DNA of 64,000 nucleotides from positions 34,491,501 to 34,555,500 of the forward strand of contig CM066735.1 of assembly GCA_033961575.1 (NCBI GenBank). Direction: 5' to 3'. Source of the stretch: Aselliscus stoliczkanus. Its lineage: Eukaryota > Chordata > Mammalia > Chiroptera > Hipposideridae. The notes under the pieces were generated by a model, which had not been told where the DNA came from, searched no databases, and saw nothing but the letters and a program-made list of their open reading frames with translations. Below, piece by piece: positions 47,406 to 60,590 of the stretch (position 1 is its first letter; every line of letters starts with the position of its first letter). The translations under genes were made by a program, and so were the position numbers.

Positions 47406-48639
47406 GTAAGTACCTAGATTTGTCACTAAACCTAATTTGAATATTCTAAAATATATTGTAGTACTAATATTGACCTTATTTGGTCTATATCTGCTCCATA
47501 AATTTGAAGACTATTCTGAATTTCTTATTGGACATACTTTTGGCATGCATTGCCTTTCTTAAGTAACAGAGAAGATTGATTTGAATAATTTCTAAGTTTC
47601 TGACTCCAACATTTGATAATTGTTCTTCCCGGGGTGTCAACTTTATCTTACTATTTTTCATTTTTTTATCTTCCCTACAAGGTATTTATTTTTTGTTGTT
47701 GTTATTTTGTTTTGTTTTTATCCATAAGCCAGAAAATTTTGCTCAATGACAATTGAAATCATTCTTTTTAATTGTATTTGGAGACTTAGAAAATGAAATT
47801 AAATGGGTTGAGTTTATTAGGAATCCTATTTAGTTGAAGTTCATTGTAGAATGACACTTGATAGGTGTGGTTTGTAAAGTTAGCTCTTGTGTGATTATTT
47901 CCTCTTAAGCTGTAAGCTGCCCCGAGGAGGATGATAGTAGCCTGGTTGTAATCTCATATAGAGTCAAGAGGAAAGTCTCCTCACAGTTTCAGAATATAGA
48001 CTGCATTGCCACATGTTGCTTCTCCCTGCCCTCACATGTAACTTAGTTAGTATTAGTGGTTTTTATAAATTTAATGGTCACTAATTTCAGCTACTGTGCT
48101 TAAATTAGTGAAATAGTTAATGCAAGATTTGAAAAATGTTGAAACGCTTGGAGGCAGTAGGGTGCTTTTTCATGACTGAATTCTACAAGTATTATTTCTT
48201 TTTCTTTACTCATAAGAAATTTTCCGTCTCATGTTTCATATATTGAAAGTCCTTGGAATTTTATGCACTTTCATCAGTGTTTCATGTTTTCATCCAATAG
48301 ACATTGATATCTCTTAGTAGTCTTTTTACACAAAGCCTCCCCCAATTTATGACTCTTGTCTGAAAGTATTGGGACACTTGTTTGTTCTTTTCCTGTAGTC
48401 TTACTCTCCTTTTTTAAGTTTTCTCTTAGAGTATAAAAATCAGCACATAAAGGACTTCTGTGTATATATCATCTTATTTATCTTACTAGATCTGGAATTC
48501 TTACCTTGGGACTCCTTTGAAATTTAATGTAAAATCTTAGTCTGTTTGTTCAAGTATTTGTATAGAGTACCCGTATTTTCATCAAAATCAAAAAGGATCT
48601 CTGGCCACAAAGACACAAAGAGGTCAGGAACTGGGTTCT

Positions 48640-48760
48640 TTTTTTATTTTTTTATTTTTTATTTTTTTTGAGGGCAGTATCACTGGCCCTCATGTGGGAC
48701 CCGAACTGGGGCCGCTGGTGTCCCAAGCCAGCTCTTAACCACCGCGCCACTCGGTGGCCC
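48640..48760 (-). mobile_element. Head-only tRNA-derived SINE, antisense in NAF1 intron 2
   Basis: Long T-run, gagggcagtatcactggccc, then accaccgcgccactcggtgg. Duplication ggaactgggttct/ggaacggtgttct at 48627-48639 and 48762-48774. Confidence 0.93.
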
Positions 48761-48908
48761 TGGAACGGTGTTCTATGATGGACTTAAGTTCATATCTAAT
48801 CTTGGTAGCTTTCATAGTGCCAGTAGGAGTGCTTCACAGGTAATAGCACTCTTCTCAGTAAGTAGTAATGGAATGAAAGAATGAGTGAATATGCATCTTA
48901 CTTTCATT

Positions 48909-50234
48909 CTTGTTTTTTTTTAAGATTTTTTTGGGGGAATTGGGGGAGGGAAAGAGCATTGGGGAATCAGGGAAGGGGAACAGACAAGTTGCTGTCCTTT
49001 TGTTCTTCACTCTAGTTGTGGAGGACTTTCCTTCTCTGGCCCATGTTGGTATTATCATTGCGCTCTTCCTGGATGAGGCAGTCGCTCGCTGGCCAGCCGC
49101 TCACAAAAGCTCACGCCAGCTGCCAGCCAGCCCCACTGCAGCCTATGCCGTCGCTGGCAACTCACTGCAGCCCAGCTCAAGGTCGAGCTGTTGTTCATAG
49201 TCTTAGCTGTAGAGGGCACAGCGTCACTGGCCCTCATGTGGGATCCGAACCGGGGCCCTGTTGCTCAGAGCTGTCATCCCAACCAACTCTTTTTTTTTTA
49301 TTTTTTTATAATGTATATATTTTTAACTGCATAGTTCATTTACATGTGCAGATTGGCTTTCCGCCTGAATGATATCAAAGAGAAACACATCTCCCTCTCT
49401 TTCTCTCCCCTGCCCATCCCTGCCTTTCTCTCTTTCTTGGAGCAAAAAGCCTCTCCCCAAACTGATGACAGCATCACCCCTGGGCAGCCTGCTGGCGACT
49501 CCCAGGGAGGCCCCAACAGATCCCCATCTGCCATTTCCAGTAACTTTCTGCTGCCTTGACTCAGAAGATTAAAAGGCAGTCATTATTGTCCCTAAAGATG
49601 ACCCTCCCCGCAATTACCATCTTTCAGCACCTTTTGTATTTTGGAGGGTGACTCTCCCACGCCATGTGTATGCTGAGAGCAGAAACTCAGCAGGCGGGAG
49701 GGGTGACAAACAGCCCCTGCTCTTTCTTCACTGTCTTCCTGAAATGTACCTGCACCTAGAGAGCTCTAGTCAATTTGATTTAGTAAGTTTCATAAGACGG
49801 GCGGTTCCAGAATGCCCTGGGGCCTGCCAAAGCTGTCTGTCCCTTGCTGTGCAAATCGGAAGTCAACTGCCCTGAAAGCCTCACAGCCATTCTGAAAACT
49901 ACTAGGGTGCTGCCCCAGGGTCCTTTCTTGGTGGCCCTGTTGCCACATGAGGACATCTTGTGCAGGACTCCAGCACACATCCCACGCGGGGGACGCCCTC
50001 CTGGGCAAGCAGCTTTTGTTTGTCGCTGAGCGCGGCGATCTGCTGCTGCCTCTCGTGGAGTTGCTTCTTGAGGTCGCCATTCTGGTGGAACGCGAGTTCC
50101 ACGGCGAGCGCCTCGGGCCAGCTCTGAAGCTCCATCCCGGCAACTTGGGCCGCACTTTTTCCTCACTTTGGCCCCAGCTCCCAGGAAGTTGCGCGCCAAG
50201 CCAACTCTTAACCAACGCCACACTTGGCCAGCCC
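48909..50234 (-). mobile_element. VES-like SINE, antisense, split by a retrocopy
   Basis: Tail to inner head at 48909-49291 and terminal head at 50201-50234 (cttaaccaacgccacacttg, then gccagccc). Outer target-site duplication actttcatt at 48900-48908 and 50235-50243. The insert 49292-50200 carries its own duplication, so the SINE is the older insertion. Confidence 0.9.
49292..50200 (-). pseudogene. Processed retrocopy of an unidentified gene, inserted in a SINE
   Basis: About 909 bases on the minus strand. It has a GC/CpG-rich 5' end, an ATG at 50135 opening 77 codons to a stop near 49902, a long 3' non-coding part and an A-rich 3' tail (T-run at 49291-49318). Flanking duplication ccaactctt at 49283-49291 and 50201-50209. 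The product begins [20 protein letters not shown] and continues with a coiled-coil-like stretch ([20 protein letters not shown]). After about codon 50 the character changes, which may mark a frameshift, truncation or UTR. No introns are apparent. The parent gene is not recognised. It is antisense within NAF1 intron 2, and no evidence of expression can be seen. Confidence 0.75.
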
Positions 50235-50259
50235 ACTTTCATTTATTCTTAAACTTATA

Positions 50260-50360
50260 GCACACTTGCTACATGCTAGGTGTTGTAAACAAGACCCTTC
50301 CAGTTTCTGCTTTCATAGTGTCTAGTGGAGAGAAACAGACAATAAATAGAGCAGAGACCA
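50260..50360 (-). repeat. LINE-2 3' terminus, antisense
   Basis: gctacatgctaggtgttgta, then gtctagtggagagaaacaga, then caataaatagagcagag. Confidence 0.6.
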
Positions 50361-52604
50361 ATAAATTTAATTGCTGGAAGTGTGATTCAATTCTGTGAAT
50401 GTATATTTTTGCTGTGAAAATATGTTAGCTTTTAAAACTTGGAAAAATGGGCTGGTCCTTCCCTTTTTGTGCCAGTTCCAAGGGATCTTTGGAAAGGATG
50501 AAAGAGGTCTTTATTTTTCAATTTTAGATTCTTCATGAGCTGTTCACTTTATATTTACACAACTAGGAAGTAAACCTGTTAGAAGTTCCCAGTCCTTTAG
50601 ACAGCTCTGTTGCTAGAGATAGAGTTCCCTGGTCTGCACTGAATCTTTGACTTAGGGCTCTGAAACAGTATATTAGGACCCCATCAGGCCGTCATCTCTG
50701 AAGTTCAAGGGAAGAGAATGACTTGGCTCTTAATACCAAGGATGGTATGGCTACAGGTATTCAGTGTCTTTAGGACCCTGCTTCTTTCTTGGTTGCTTAG
50801 TAGGTGTTTCTCCATGGGGCTGGCAACTGGCCACTGGTAACTCCTGTATGAAAGTCATGGAAGGACTTTTCACTGGTTTACCTGGGCTTAGTACACAGCC
50901 CTGAAAAATGACTGAGGCTAGTGGAACGGGTATGCAAGATTGCTCCTGTTTGTGAGGGAGAATATGTAGGAAAGTGTGTGCTTGAGAGAAAACACACGCG
51001 AGAGTGTGAGGGCTGGAGCGTATGAAAACGGTTGACAGAAATGGAGTGTGAATGTGTGTATATTTTAAGAAGGGTAGGGGTTGGGTGGGTGGTATCAATC
51101 CCATGCAAACCAGGAGGACTGGATTCTCAGTCACAGGAAAGGGAGGCATCCATTTCAGAGGGAATGCCTTTCAGTCAGTGATAGTGGTTAGCCTCCATAG
51201 AGGTGAAAAGGGAAACACTTGGAAGGAGTTACCACATGTTGGACCCTTGTGGCTGTGAGTGGTAGATACTCGCAAAGTACTTCAAGAGAAGGGGGATTCG
51301 CCTTAAACTTATTTGGATAGGAAAGTCATTGGGAATTAAGGCAGCTCTGTAGGATGGCCATGCTCGTTCTTTTATATGCTTCTTGGATATTCTCATAGTT
51401 CTCTGGGTTTCATTTTATTCTTCCTTTACTGACTGACTTCATCCCTTTACCTGTAGATTGATCTTTCTCATTTTAGTAGGTACATGGATTTCTGTGTCCT
51501 TGGGTCTAAATATTGTTATCTTTTACTTTTGGCTTCCCCCAGGAACTGGCTAATTTCTTTGCTCACTTTTGAGATAATCCTATTACTTAGCTTAGATATG
51601 TTTTTGGTTTTTTTGTTTGTTTGTTTTTATTTTGTTAGAAAATGACAAAGTACTCTCCCTAGGTAGTGTAACTCTAGCAGGTGGTATATGTGCTGTTTTG
51701 TTCAGGTCTCATGGTAAAGGAGGCACCAGCTAGTTAGTTACAACAAAATAGATTTTCCGAAGAAAATTAATGAAATGTTTTATCCATGTTGTCTTTGCTC
51801 TAAAAGGTATACATAAATTGAAATGGGCTAAAGAGTTAAAGCAATTTTAGAGTTTGTGCTGGAGGCTTAGAAAGCTCTAAAACATAGACATGCCCAGTTT
51901 AACCCAGTTTTATGTCTCAGCTTTTTATAGTATCTCATAGTTTAGGCAGTTGTCTGTTGTCATTAGGCATGCTGAGTTAATTTTTAATTTTTACCTCCAT
52001 TTAGTCTGTTTATCGGGTAGGAATGTCACCTTCTTGGGTCTAGCTTTTTAAATCTTTTTTATTGTTGGGAAATTAGATCCTGGTGATCTAACTACTAACT
52101 CCTGCAGATCTTTCCTCATAAGTATATGGGGTATATGAGTGAAATAACCTCGAGATTGTTCTTTCAAAATTAGATCTTACAGAGTTGCAACAATGCCTTG
52201 ACAAGATTTGGTTATAACTTGATTGAGGACAAAAAAAAAAAAAAAAAGGGCTTAGTCAGCTATAGAGGCATTGAAAAGGAGAGTCTTAATTGGCTCTTTT
52301 CATAATGTCATAATTATGTAATATATGATGTCATATAAAACCAAGTAGCATTATTCTTTTAAACATAAACCCTTCTTTAATGCTGAGAAGGTTCATATAT
52401 AACCTGCACAGTAAACATAAATCAGCATGCATATTATAGCCTTTGAACTACATTAAACCAGTGTTTATTTGGTGGTTCAATGAATTGGAAAATTAGATTC
52501 TTTTTGGAAAATGTTTTCAGCAATTTATGCCGTGAACTCTTCATTCAGATAAATCAGATGTCATTAAAATTTTTAGACTCAGAAACATTTATGGGATTGT
52601 GACA

Positions 52605-52720
52605 GCTTTTTTTTTTTTTTTTTTTGAGAGCAGTGTCACTGGCCCTCATATGTGGGACCGAACCTGGGCCGCTGGCTTCCGAAGCCAGCGCTTAACCACC
52701 GCGCCACTCAGCCGGCGCCA
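52605..52720 (-). mobile_element. Head-only tRNA-derived SINE, antisense
   Basis: T-run, gagagcagtgtcactggccc, then accaccgcgccactcagccg. Perfect 12-base duplication gggattgtgaca at 52593-52604 and 52721-52732. Confidence 0.97.
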
Positions 52721-53631
52721 GGGATTGTGACATTTTGAAGTCTTAATCAGAAATGAATTTTATCAATGCCTATTGTTTTTTGAAAACATGAAAAGTTTTA
52801 TATAACATTTGAAAATTACGATTACATTGCTTTTGGGAATTAAAAAACAAAGGATAATGCTGCAATAAGGATAATAGTGTGTATTCATACATACAATTTA
52901 GCATGACCAAAAAAAACAAATTTAATGCTTGCAGGCTATTCTTGATAAATTTACCTTCATGATTTGGACACTGCCTGTATTACATTTTTTTAAAAATGTA
53001 CTTTGTAGTTAGTTATATTCTCTTTATGATTCTGGCAATGCAGACACATATCCTAAAATATCCTAACATTAGGATATGAATATATCTGGGCTACCTCAAG
53101 TGGCCAGAAGTTACAGTGGATTACTTCATACCTTTCCATCTTCCACTATCTATGAAATTATATTATACCTTGGCCTACACTTAAGAATTGTTGACTGACT
53201 ACACGTATGTTGTTTTCAAGGCCTAACTTAGTTGATAACTTTTGTCCTAAAATGCAGGCCTCTCTCAACTTTTAACTTTTGATATGTTTTAACTCTTGAT
53301 ATATTTGGAATTACTGCATTGTATCTTAGAATACTGATGGTACTTAGCAACTTTCTGCTCAAAATCTGATTTTTAAGAAATGGCTTATATATTTGAAAGA
53401 TCATTTTTCATTAATATTTGGTATTCTTTAAAAATATTTTTTAAGAAATTATTCTGAACTTCGTTGTATAAACTGATTCCAATAAGGCTTATATCAAGCA
53501 TGAATGATGCATTGCCTTCAAATAGTTTTATTCAGTAGCAAATCCATATATGTCATGTGTATATACATACATGTGATTATTACCCAGAAACAGACTACTT
53601 ATTAGATTTCCTCCATTCCCCAGTAGATTTT

Positions 53632-53735
53632 TTTTTTTTTTGAGGGCAGTATCAATGGCCCTCATATGTGGGACCCGAACCGGGACCACTGGCTTCCCAA
53701 GCCAGCGCGTAACCCCCGAGTCACTCGGCCGACCC
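53632..53735 (-). mobile_element. Head-only tRNA-derived SINE, antisense
   Basis: T-run, gagggcagtatcaatggccc, then gagtcactcggccgaccc. Perfect 15-base duplication tccccagtagatttt at 53617-53631 and 53736-53750. Confidence 0.97.
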
Positions 53736-53879
53736 TCCCCAGTAGATTTTAATAAGTGAGTTCCGATTGCTTTAGAGGATAAAGACAAATGTTTGTTAAG
53801 GAGGAATTTAACTAGAGAATGACTATACACACTTAGGCTTAAAGCAAAGTCACACTAGAGAGATGCTTGAATGTCAGAT

Positions 53880-54075
53880 GAAAGCTACCAGACAAAAGGA
53901 GCCATAGGATTGAGTGGAGGGAGAGACCACCTGCACTGCAGTGGTCAAGGAAGGCATCAAGGCTTGAACTTAGATTATTAAAAGGTGGACAGAATATATG
54001 TGCAAAGTGACAAGGAAAGAGAATATGAACTTTCCCAATGAAGAGACCAAGTCTGTTGCATGACAGTTATTTCCA
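53880..54075 (-). repeat. LINE-2 fragment, antisense
   Basis: cagtggtcaaggaaggcatc, then tatatgtgcaaagtgacaag, the reverse complement of part of L2; diverged. Confidence 0.45.
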
Positions 54076-55554
54076 GTGTTGGTTACATAGTAGGGGCTCA
54101 GGAATGTTTGTTCTTTCATTTATTGTGCATACAGCTAATGTCAATTCTAAAGTGGACACTTTTTTCACCTTTTAACATTTCTGAAAAGTTGGCACTAATA
54201 ATTGATAGCCTTTTACAGTTACTTGGAAGTGCTTTTATATTTGTAATATATAAAATCAGTGTCTTAGATTTTATGAAATATTGTCTCAATTATCATAAAA
54301 TATTATGGTAGAGTTCATCACTGAAGGTTTTTCTTACTAAGATGGGTTATGATTGTATTTAATTTTATATTTATGTAGTCAACTTTTGAAGGTGTTCTTA
54401 TGAACTTGTTTCTGTGACAGTAATTTTAGAGAGAACATTACTTTTATTAAAAAAGGTATAGATACTTCAAAGAAGTGTTGACTTTTCTTTTTTTTTAGGT
54501 GAAAATATTTAATCGGCTAGCCTGAAGCTAAGTTTGGTGTCATATACAATAGGGTAATTAATGAGGGCAATTAATATTTATTGGTGATAACTAAGGAATA
54601 GCTGGGTTCGGTACTTGTTCTGGAGAAGTTGATGAATTAGATTAAATGTTATGTGTGGTTGTAGTTGACACACAATGTATGGCCCTAATCCATTCTTTTA
54701 ACACATATATCAGCTATAGAGGAAAAAAAAAAAGATTTCCAGTTATGGCTCAGTACGACAAGGATTGGACTTTGTCAACCATATCTGAAAAATGAATCTC
54801 GCAGCTAATTGGCTGCCAGGTGTATTGTCCTCTTAGGTAATGTGAAAAAAGTGATCAGATGATACTTTCATTCCACTTTCCTTACTTTTAAAAATTCTCC
54901 CCACACTAGCACCAAAAAAGATCAGTTACCATTTGGAATGTTTGATTTCTTCCCCACTAACCTCTGCTGCTCTTTTTCTATATTTGTAAGTGAAAACCCA
55001 AATCAAGATTTTTTAGATAATTTTGCCTCTGAAGGTCATCAGGTTGCTGATTTTTTCCCCCCTTCCCCTGTAATAAGCCTTTAAGAGCTGGGAAGTCAGG
55101 CCATTGTAAAATAAGAATGTCATCTTCTGAGAAAGCCATTTTTGACCCATTACCTCCTTCAGTTTTTGTGCTGGAGTTCTTAGACACCCAGTTTTTGATT
55201 GGTGTGTCTGCAATTTAATTTTTAATAGGGTGGATTTTTGTTATGTGCTGTTGCTTGTTTGAATATTTTGCTTAACGTAGTAACATTGTAGACCACACAG
55301 ATGTTTGAGAATCAGAATATAGTAATATTTTTATAGCAAGGCAATAATTGCTCTTTCATGGATATTTCAGAATTCTCCTTAGAATCTTGCATTTCTTTAA
55401 TGCCATAGTTACGAGTACCTATTATCACAGTATCATAGTAGTTTTGTTAGAGTCTGGTATATAATTTATTTTTGCACTGTATTTTTTATTACATGCTGTT
55501 AAACATTTTTTAATTGCATTGTCAGCCATTTAAATGAACTATCCAGAATTTTTG

Positions 55555-55675
55555 CTTGGTTTCCTCACTATTTATAGATAAGAAAACTTACCTAGAAAAA
55601 ACAGTGACCTGCCTGGTGGTGTAAGTGGGGAGGAGCAGATTAGAACTCGTAGCAGGTAGACTCCAGTCTGCTGTG
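55555..55675 (-). repeat. MIR SINE, antisense
   Basis: tatttatagataagaaaact, then cagattagaactcgtagcag, then tagactccagtctgctgtg. Confidence 0.6.
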
Positions 55676-56429
55676 TTTTTAGTACTTGCGGGTATGTGCA
55701 TGGTAGCATTGGAATTTCATCATTTGAACTTCCTGATTATTTGGTTTCTGAATAATAATTTTACTTATTTGGTATATTGTCATGTGAAGCATGGTTGTAT
55801 CACCTAAAGTAAGCTTTCTTAAATTGTATTTGCTTAGGCCATATTGCCTCTTAATAAAGCCTCTTTGACTTACAACTGGACTGCTCCAGGAAAACAATGA
55901 TTCAGTTGCTTTAGTATGTGGATTCCAGTAATTCATTTGCTAAATGCTGTGATGTGTCTGCAGATTTTTGTTTCTCTGTGGCCTTTTTTGCTGATGATGT
56001 GAATGCAATATCTCTCTTCCCTTACTTGCTTACCTACTCTTTGTTATTGCATATAGAAGCATTGAGTAAATATGTCCAGAAAAACTGTTTTTACTGTGGA
56101 CTTTTGAATCTATGAACATAATATTAATTTTATTTAAGTGATAGCATATTTTTCTCTAGTTGCAGATAGTGTACGTTTAAAACAGATATTTGGTTTCATT
56201 TTAATTTGGGGAAATAACAGTTATAAAAATAGAGATTTATCACAAATCTTTGTTTCCCAAGTGGAATATCCGGGTTGGCATTAAGAATTTGTAGTTAATT
56301 AGTGCATGCTGTTACAATGTCATCTTAAAATTTTACCTGTATTAATGACCCAAAATAGATTTATGCTATTAATACCTGGTGTATGTTTTGTAGTGGAGGG
56401 CTGTTGGGATGTATGAAAATGTAAAGCGG

Positions 56430-56650
56430 TATAGTCGAGAGGTTTTTCTGCAATGATGGAAAACCTATAGCCACGTTTGTCTTACTGTGTTCTTAAGCTT
56501 TGGAGCTTAAACTGTTGTCTTAAGCCATTGAGCACTTGCAGTGTGACTAGTGTCACTGAAAACTGCATTTTACATTTTGTTTAATTTTAATTAATGAAAT
56601 TTAAATAAGCAAAAATAGTTAGTGTCTAGTAGTATTGGATAAGCAGAATG
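56430..56650 (+). repeat. hAT-type non-autonomous DNA transposon remnant
   Basis: ttttctgcaatgatggaaaa, then ccattgagcacttgcagtgt, then ttttgtttaattttaattaa, ending tagtagtattggataagcag. Same family as 39895-40065, opposite orientation. Confidence 0.7.
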
Positions 56651-57330
56651 AGTTTCCCACCCCCTTGCCCAACTTTCCATAAGGGTCGTAGGGTACTCCA
56701 GGCTCACGCTTTGATCTTCCTAACCTATAGTAAGCAAGGAGCTTTCTTCTGTTATTTTCAGTATCTTGGCTTTTGCTTATTATTAGGAAGAAGGTCTTGC
56801 TTATTGCTTATTAGGAGGAAGAAAGGCTTTCTATCCCAGGTTTCCCTCATCACCTTTCCCTGTAATATTTTTGGTTCATCCATTTGCATTTTATTTCTGA
56901 TTCTTTGTATTCTGTGTGCACTGTCCAAGAGATCATGATTTCAGTATGTGTTTTGGCCATATTTTTCCTTATTGGAGTGTACCTGTGTGTTTCTCCTCTC
57001 TTCTGTCACATATACACATCCTTTCCCCACTTGTAGAAAATCAAAGTGATTGATTTTTATATCCTTAAAGGAGATATAAGAGACCTCTGAGACCCAAGAG
57101 ATTTATCCATTATCTCACCTGAGGCAGCCTCTGTGTTATCAGGGAGCCAGGTGTTAATCTAATAATTGTAATGAAGTTTGCTGCTGCAAACCTGAGGTAT
57201 TTATGCATCAATCCTGGGCAGTGAAGCTTCCTTGGAAACCTGCCTTTTCTACTTGATTTTTGAGAAGGTTGGGTCAAGGTCCTTTTCATTCCTTGAGGAT
57301 TCTCATTTGAATTCTAGAAATTGTATTTTC

Positions 57331-57443
57331 TTTTTTTTTTTTTTTTTTTTGAGGGCAGTGTCACTGGCCCTCACATGTGGGACCGAACCGGGGCCGCTGG
57401 CTTCCGAAGCCAGCGCTTAACCATCCGCGCCACTCGGCCGGCC
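57331..57443 (-). mobile_element. Head-only tRNA-derived SINE, antisense
   Basis: T-run, gagggcagtgtcactggccc, then gcgccactcggccggccc. 17-base duplication ctag(a/g)aattgtattttc at 57314-57330 and 57444-57460, one mismatch. Confidence 0.97.
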
Positions 57444-57549
57444 CTAGGAATTGTATTTTCAAATTCTGTTTTTTTTTTTTTCTCTGAGACAGAAAAAAGA
57501 CTGACCTCTTCTGAGATTTATTATGTCCTGGACTGATGAGATAAGTCAG

Positions 57550-57795
57550 TTCATTTAGTAAGTATATACTGAGTACTTCTTATGTGCTAGTCATTGTCCT
57601 GGGTGATATAGCAGTTAGCAGAGCTGACCAGGTTCTAGTTTTTGTTGGATTTATTATCTAGTTAGAGAAATAGATTTTAAGCAATGAAACAAATAAGATG
57701 TTAGACAGTAATGTGTTTACTAGAAAGAAAAGCAGCAGGATCATTTGCTAGTGACTAGGCTTGTGGTGATGTAGTACTTTAGATTTAGTAGGTAA
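57550..57795 (-). repeat. LINE-2 3' region, antisense
   Basis: gagtacttcttatgtgctag, then cattgtcctgggtgatatag, then gagctgaccaggttctag. Confidence 0.6.
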
Positions 57796-58779
57796 GGAAG
57801 TGGAGGTGACATTTGATATCCAAATTTCAAGACAAGGCCTTTTGTTGCCCTGTGTGACATGGCAACCCAAGTGACTTAACCTTTCAACCTTCTAACGTTC
57901 TACCTCTTCAAACCTGTCAAATTTTTTTATGGAAAACACACCGTGTGTGTGAATTCTTGTTGATAGAGTTTGGAATATTTTCCCCCCTTTGACCTTTCCA
58001 GTGTGCTTGTTTAAAAGGAACAAATATATCTTTTCTCCCTTGATTCAGTTTCAAAAATATTTGTTGTTTTCAAAGCAAATATACTGCTTGACTTAACTGG
58101 ACTTTCAAAGGCAAACTCCCCGACAGGCTCTTAACCTGGAATTGTGCAAGGCTGGGTTTCACTTATTGATCTCATTTATCTCTTACATGTTTTTTATACA
58201 ATATTCAGTTCTTTATCTACCCTTTGTATTCTGCAGAGCATTGGAATCGAGATTTCATGCATATCACTTTTATAGGTAGGACTGTTACTATTAACACATT
58301 TTTTGTGGGAAACGAGTAAACTCGTCATATAGCTTTTTATGCTCGCTTACAAAGTGTTAAGGGGCAACTTAATGCCTTTAGTGGCCTTTTTTCGGAATGT
58401 TCACAGAATTGTAGCACATAACTGTGTTAACAAGGTACTGGGATCACTGCACAGGAATTAGACTATGGTGGGGACCACAGATAGCAGTGTCTGTGTCTGC
58501 TTTTTCCGTGAGTTTGGTTCTACATAAGATTAGAGACCGTCCCCATTTGTAGGCAAAACTTTTAGTTCTGTATATACATAGCTTGAAAATAGGGTAGCTA
58601 CAGGAATTAAGGGGGCCTTCCAGATTGTTTTGGACCACAAGTGTGAGTTCCTGCTCGTGACAAATATTCTAGCTTTGTGTATTTTCCCTTGTCTTCCTCA
58701 TGCTGGATGTATCATTGACATCCTTAGACAGAACATTAGGTCTTCATCGGATCCTATAGATTGACCTGCTCAACTTAGA

Positions 58780-60590
58780 GTAAATTACAATGATCTCAAA
58801 AGATGTCATCAAGAGATGACAAAAAGGCATTTGATAAAGTTCAACAGCCCTTCCTGATTTAAACAGAAACAAAAACAAAAAATAATTGGTAAGCTGGGAA
58901 GAGATGGATACTTTCTTAATTTTATTAAAAAGAAATTCCAATCAAAATGCATCATTAGGCTTCACATTTGAAACATTCCTAACAAAGAGTCAGACATCAC
59001 AATTGCTTGAGAACTCACATACCAACTAATGTTGAAAAGTGAAAAATATGATGTACTAATATTGAAAAGAAGGAGGACTTATATTTTTAAAATATGGTAA
59101 TACAGTGAATACACAACAAAATCAATAGACACAAATTTCAGCATGTTTTCTTGTATTTAAACAGTACTCTATAAAGAATCCATTTATAATAGTGGTAAAA
59201 AATATTAAATAACTAGTAATTTATAATAGCAAATAAGGTATAAAATGGCCTTGAGTAAGCCTAGGACTGTGTAGGATCTATACATAGATAACTGTAATTA
59301 AATGTGATTTTAATCAATACAAACAACACTAATATAACAAAACAGGTTTTAAAGTTTATCTGGGAAAATAAGTATGAGAGTAGCTAGAAAAATTCCAAGG
59401 GGAGAAATATTGATGAAGTGGATAGGGAAACTAGCCCTTATTCCCAGCTATTAAAACAAGCTATGAAAGGTTTAGATGTTAAAATATTTTAGCACTGACA
59501 GTGAAATAGATTACTAGAACCAAATGGAGATTTCAGTAAAACCCCCAAATGTATAAGTACATTTAGTATATGTTAAAAATGTGTTTTTCTAATCAGGGGG
59601 AAAGATGGATTATTCAACATGTAGGGATAACTGGCTAGTAATTTGGATAAATGTAACTCCAGCCTCTGCCTTGATTTTATATAAGAAAAAAATTGCAAAT
59701 GGACCAAATATACAAACATTAAAAATGCAGCTTTGGAGCGGTGAAAACATCAGTGAATTTTAAAAATTAATTTGATCAAGGGAAGGTCTTTCTAAATGTG
59801 ACTGACATTAGTCTCAAAAGCTAAAAGAAAAACTAATGTATTTGACTACATAAAAATTAAAATACCAGTTCATTAAAGAACTTAAATGCTAAAACACATG
59901 CTGGGAGGTAAGGAAGTGGACACGTACTACATATTTGATAAAGGGCAAATGTCCTTCAAAACCCCAAGTTCTCTTATAAATTTATAAAAATGTATAAAGC
60001 CTTTGAAAGAAAAATGTGTGAAATACACAAACCATTCATAAATACAAAAATAGACAGGAGGCATGTAGCGATGGTAGCCTTCCTGATTAATGAAGAAATT
60101 CACAAAAGCAGGACACTGTTTTGGACCTATCAGACTGGCACTGATTTGCTTCTCAGTGATGGCAAAGATGTAGGAAAATAGCTTATACATTGTTCGTGGA
60201 AGTGTGAATTGACGGTACATTTTTGGAAGGAAATTTAGCAGTATCTATGAAATTTGAAAATGCTCATATCTTTGGATCTAGCAGTTCCACTCAGAAGAGT
60301 TTATCACAGGAGTTACTCAAAGCTATATGTGAAAGAATGTTCATTGTATCATTGTGTGCAATGGTAAAAATTTAAAAAGGCAGATAAATGTTGATATTTA
60401 AGTAAAACATTTTAAAGTTAGAAAAGTTTATATTTGCATAGCAAATGTATTTGAAAACTTGAACAACAGCTGTCTATGAAGAGAAGAGGAATTGGGAGGT
60501 TGAAAGGAATAGGTTAGGGGAATTTTATTTTACTGACATCCTTCTGTGCTAATTAAAATTTTCCTTTCATTAAAAACAAGAACATGTATT
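58780..60590 (+). mobile_element. Degraded LINE-1/HAL1 remnant in NAF1 intron 2
   Basis: About 1.8 kb of A-rich coding-strand sequence. It matches old L1 order: aaaaaggcatttgataaagt, then aaagtttatctgggaaaata, then ttgcaaatggaccaaatata, then gaagtgtgaattgacggtac and ttgtgtgcaatggtaaaaat. All frames broken. Confidence 0.7.

Noticed and set aside
49902..50135. Functional antisense gene in NAF1 intron 2
   Set aside because: A-tail, flanking duplication and SINE nesting indicate a processed retrocopy; the 77-codon frame may be intact by chance.
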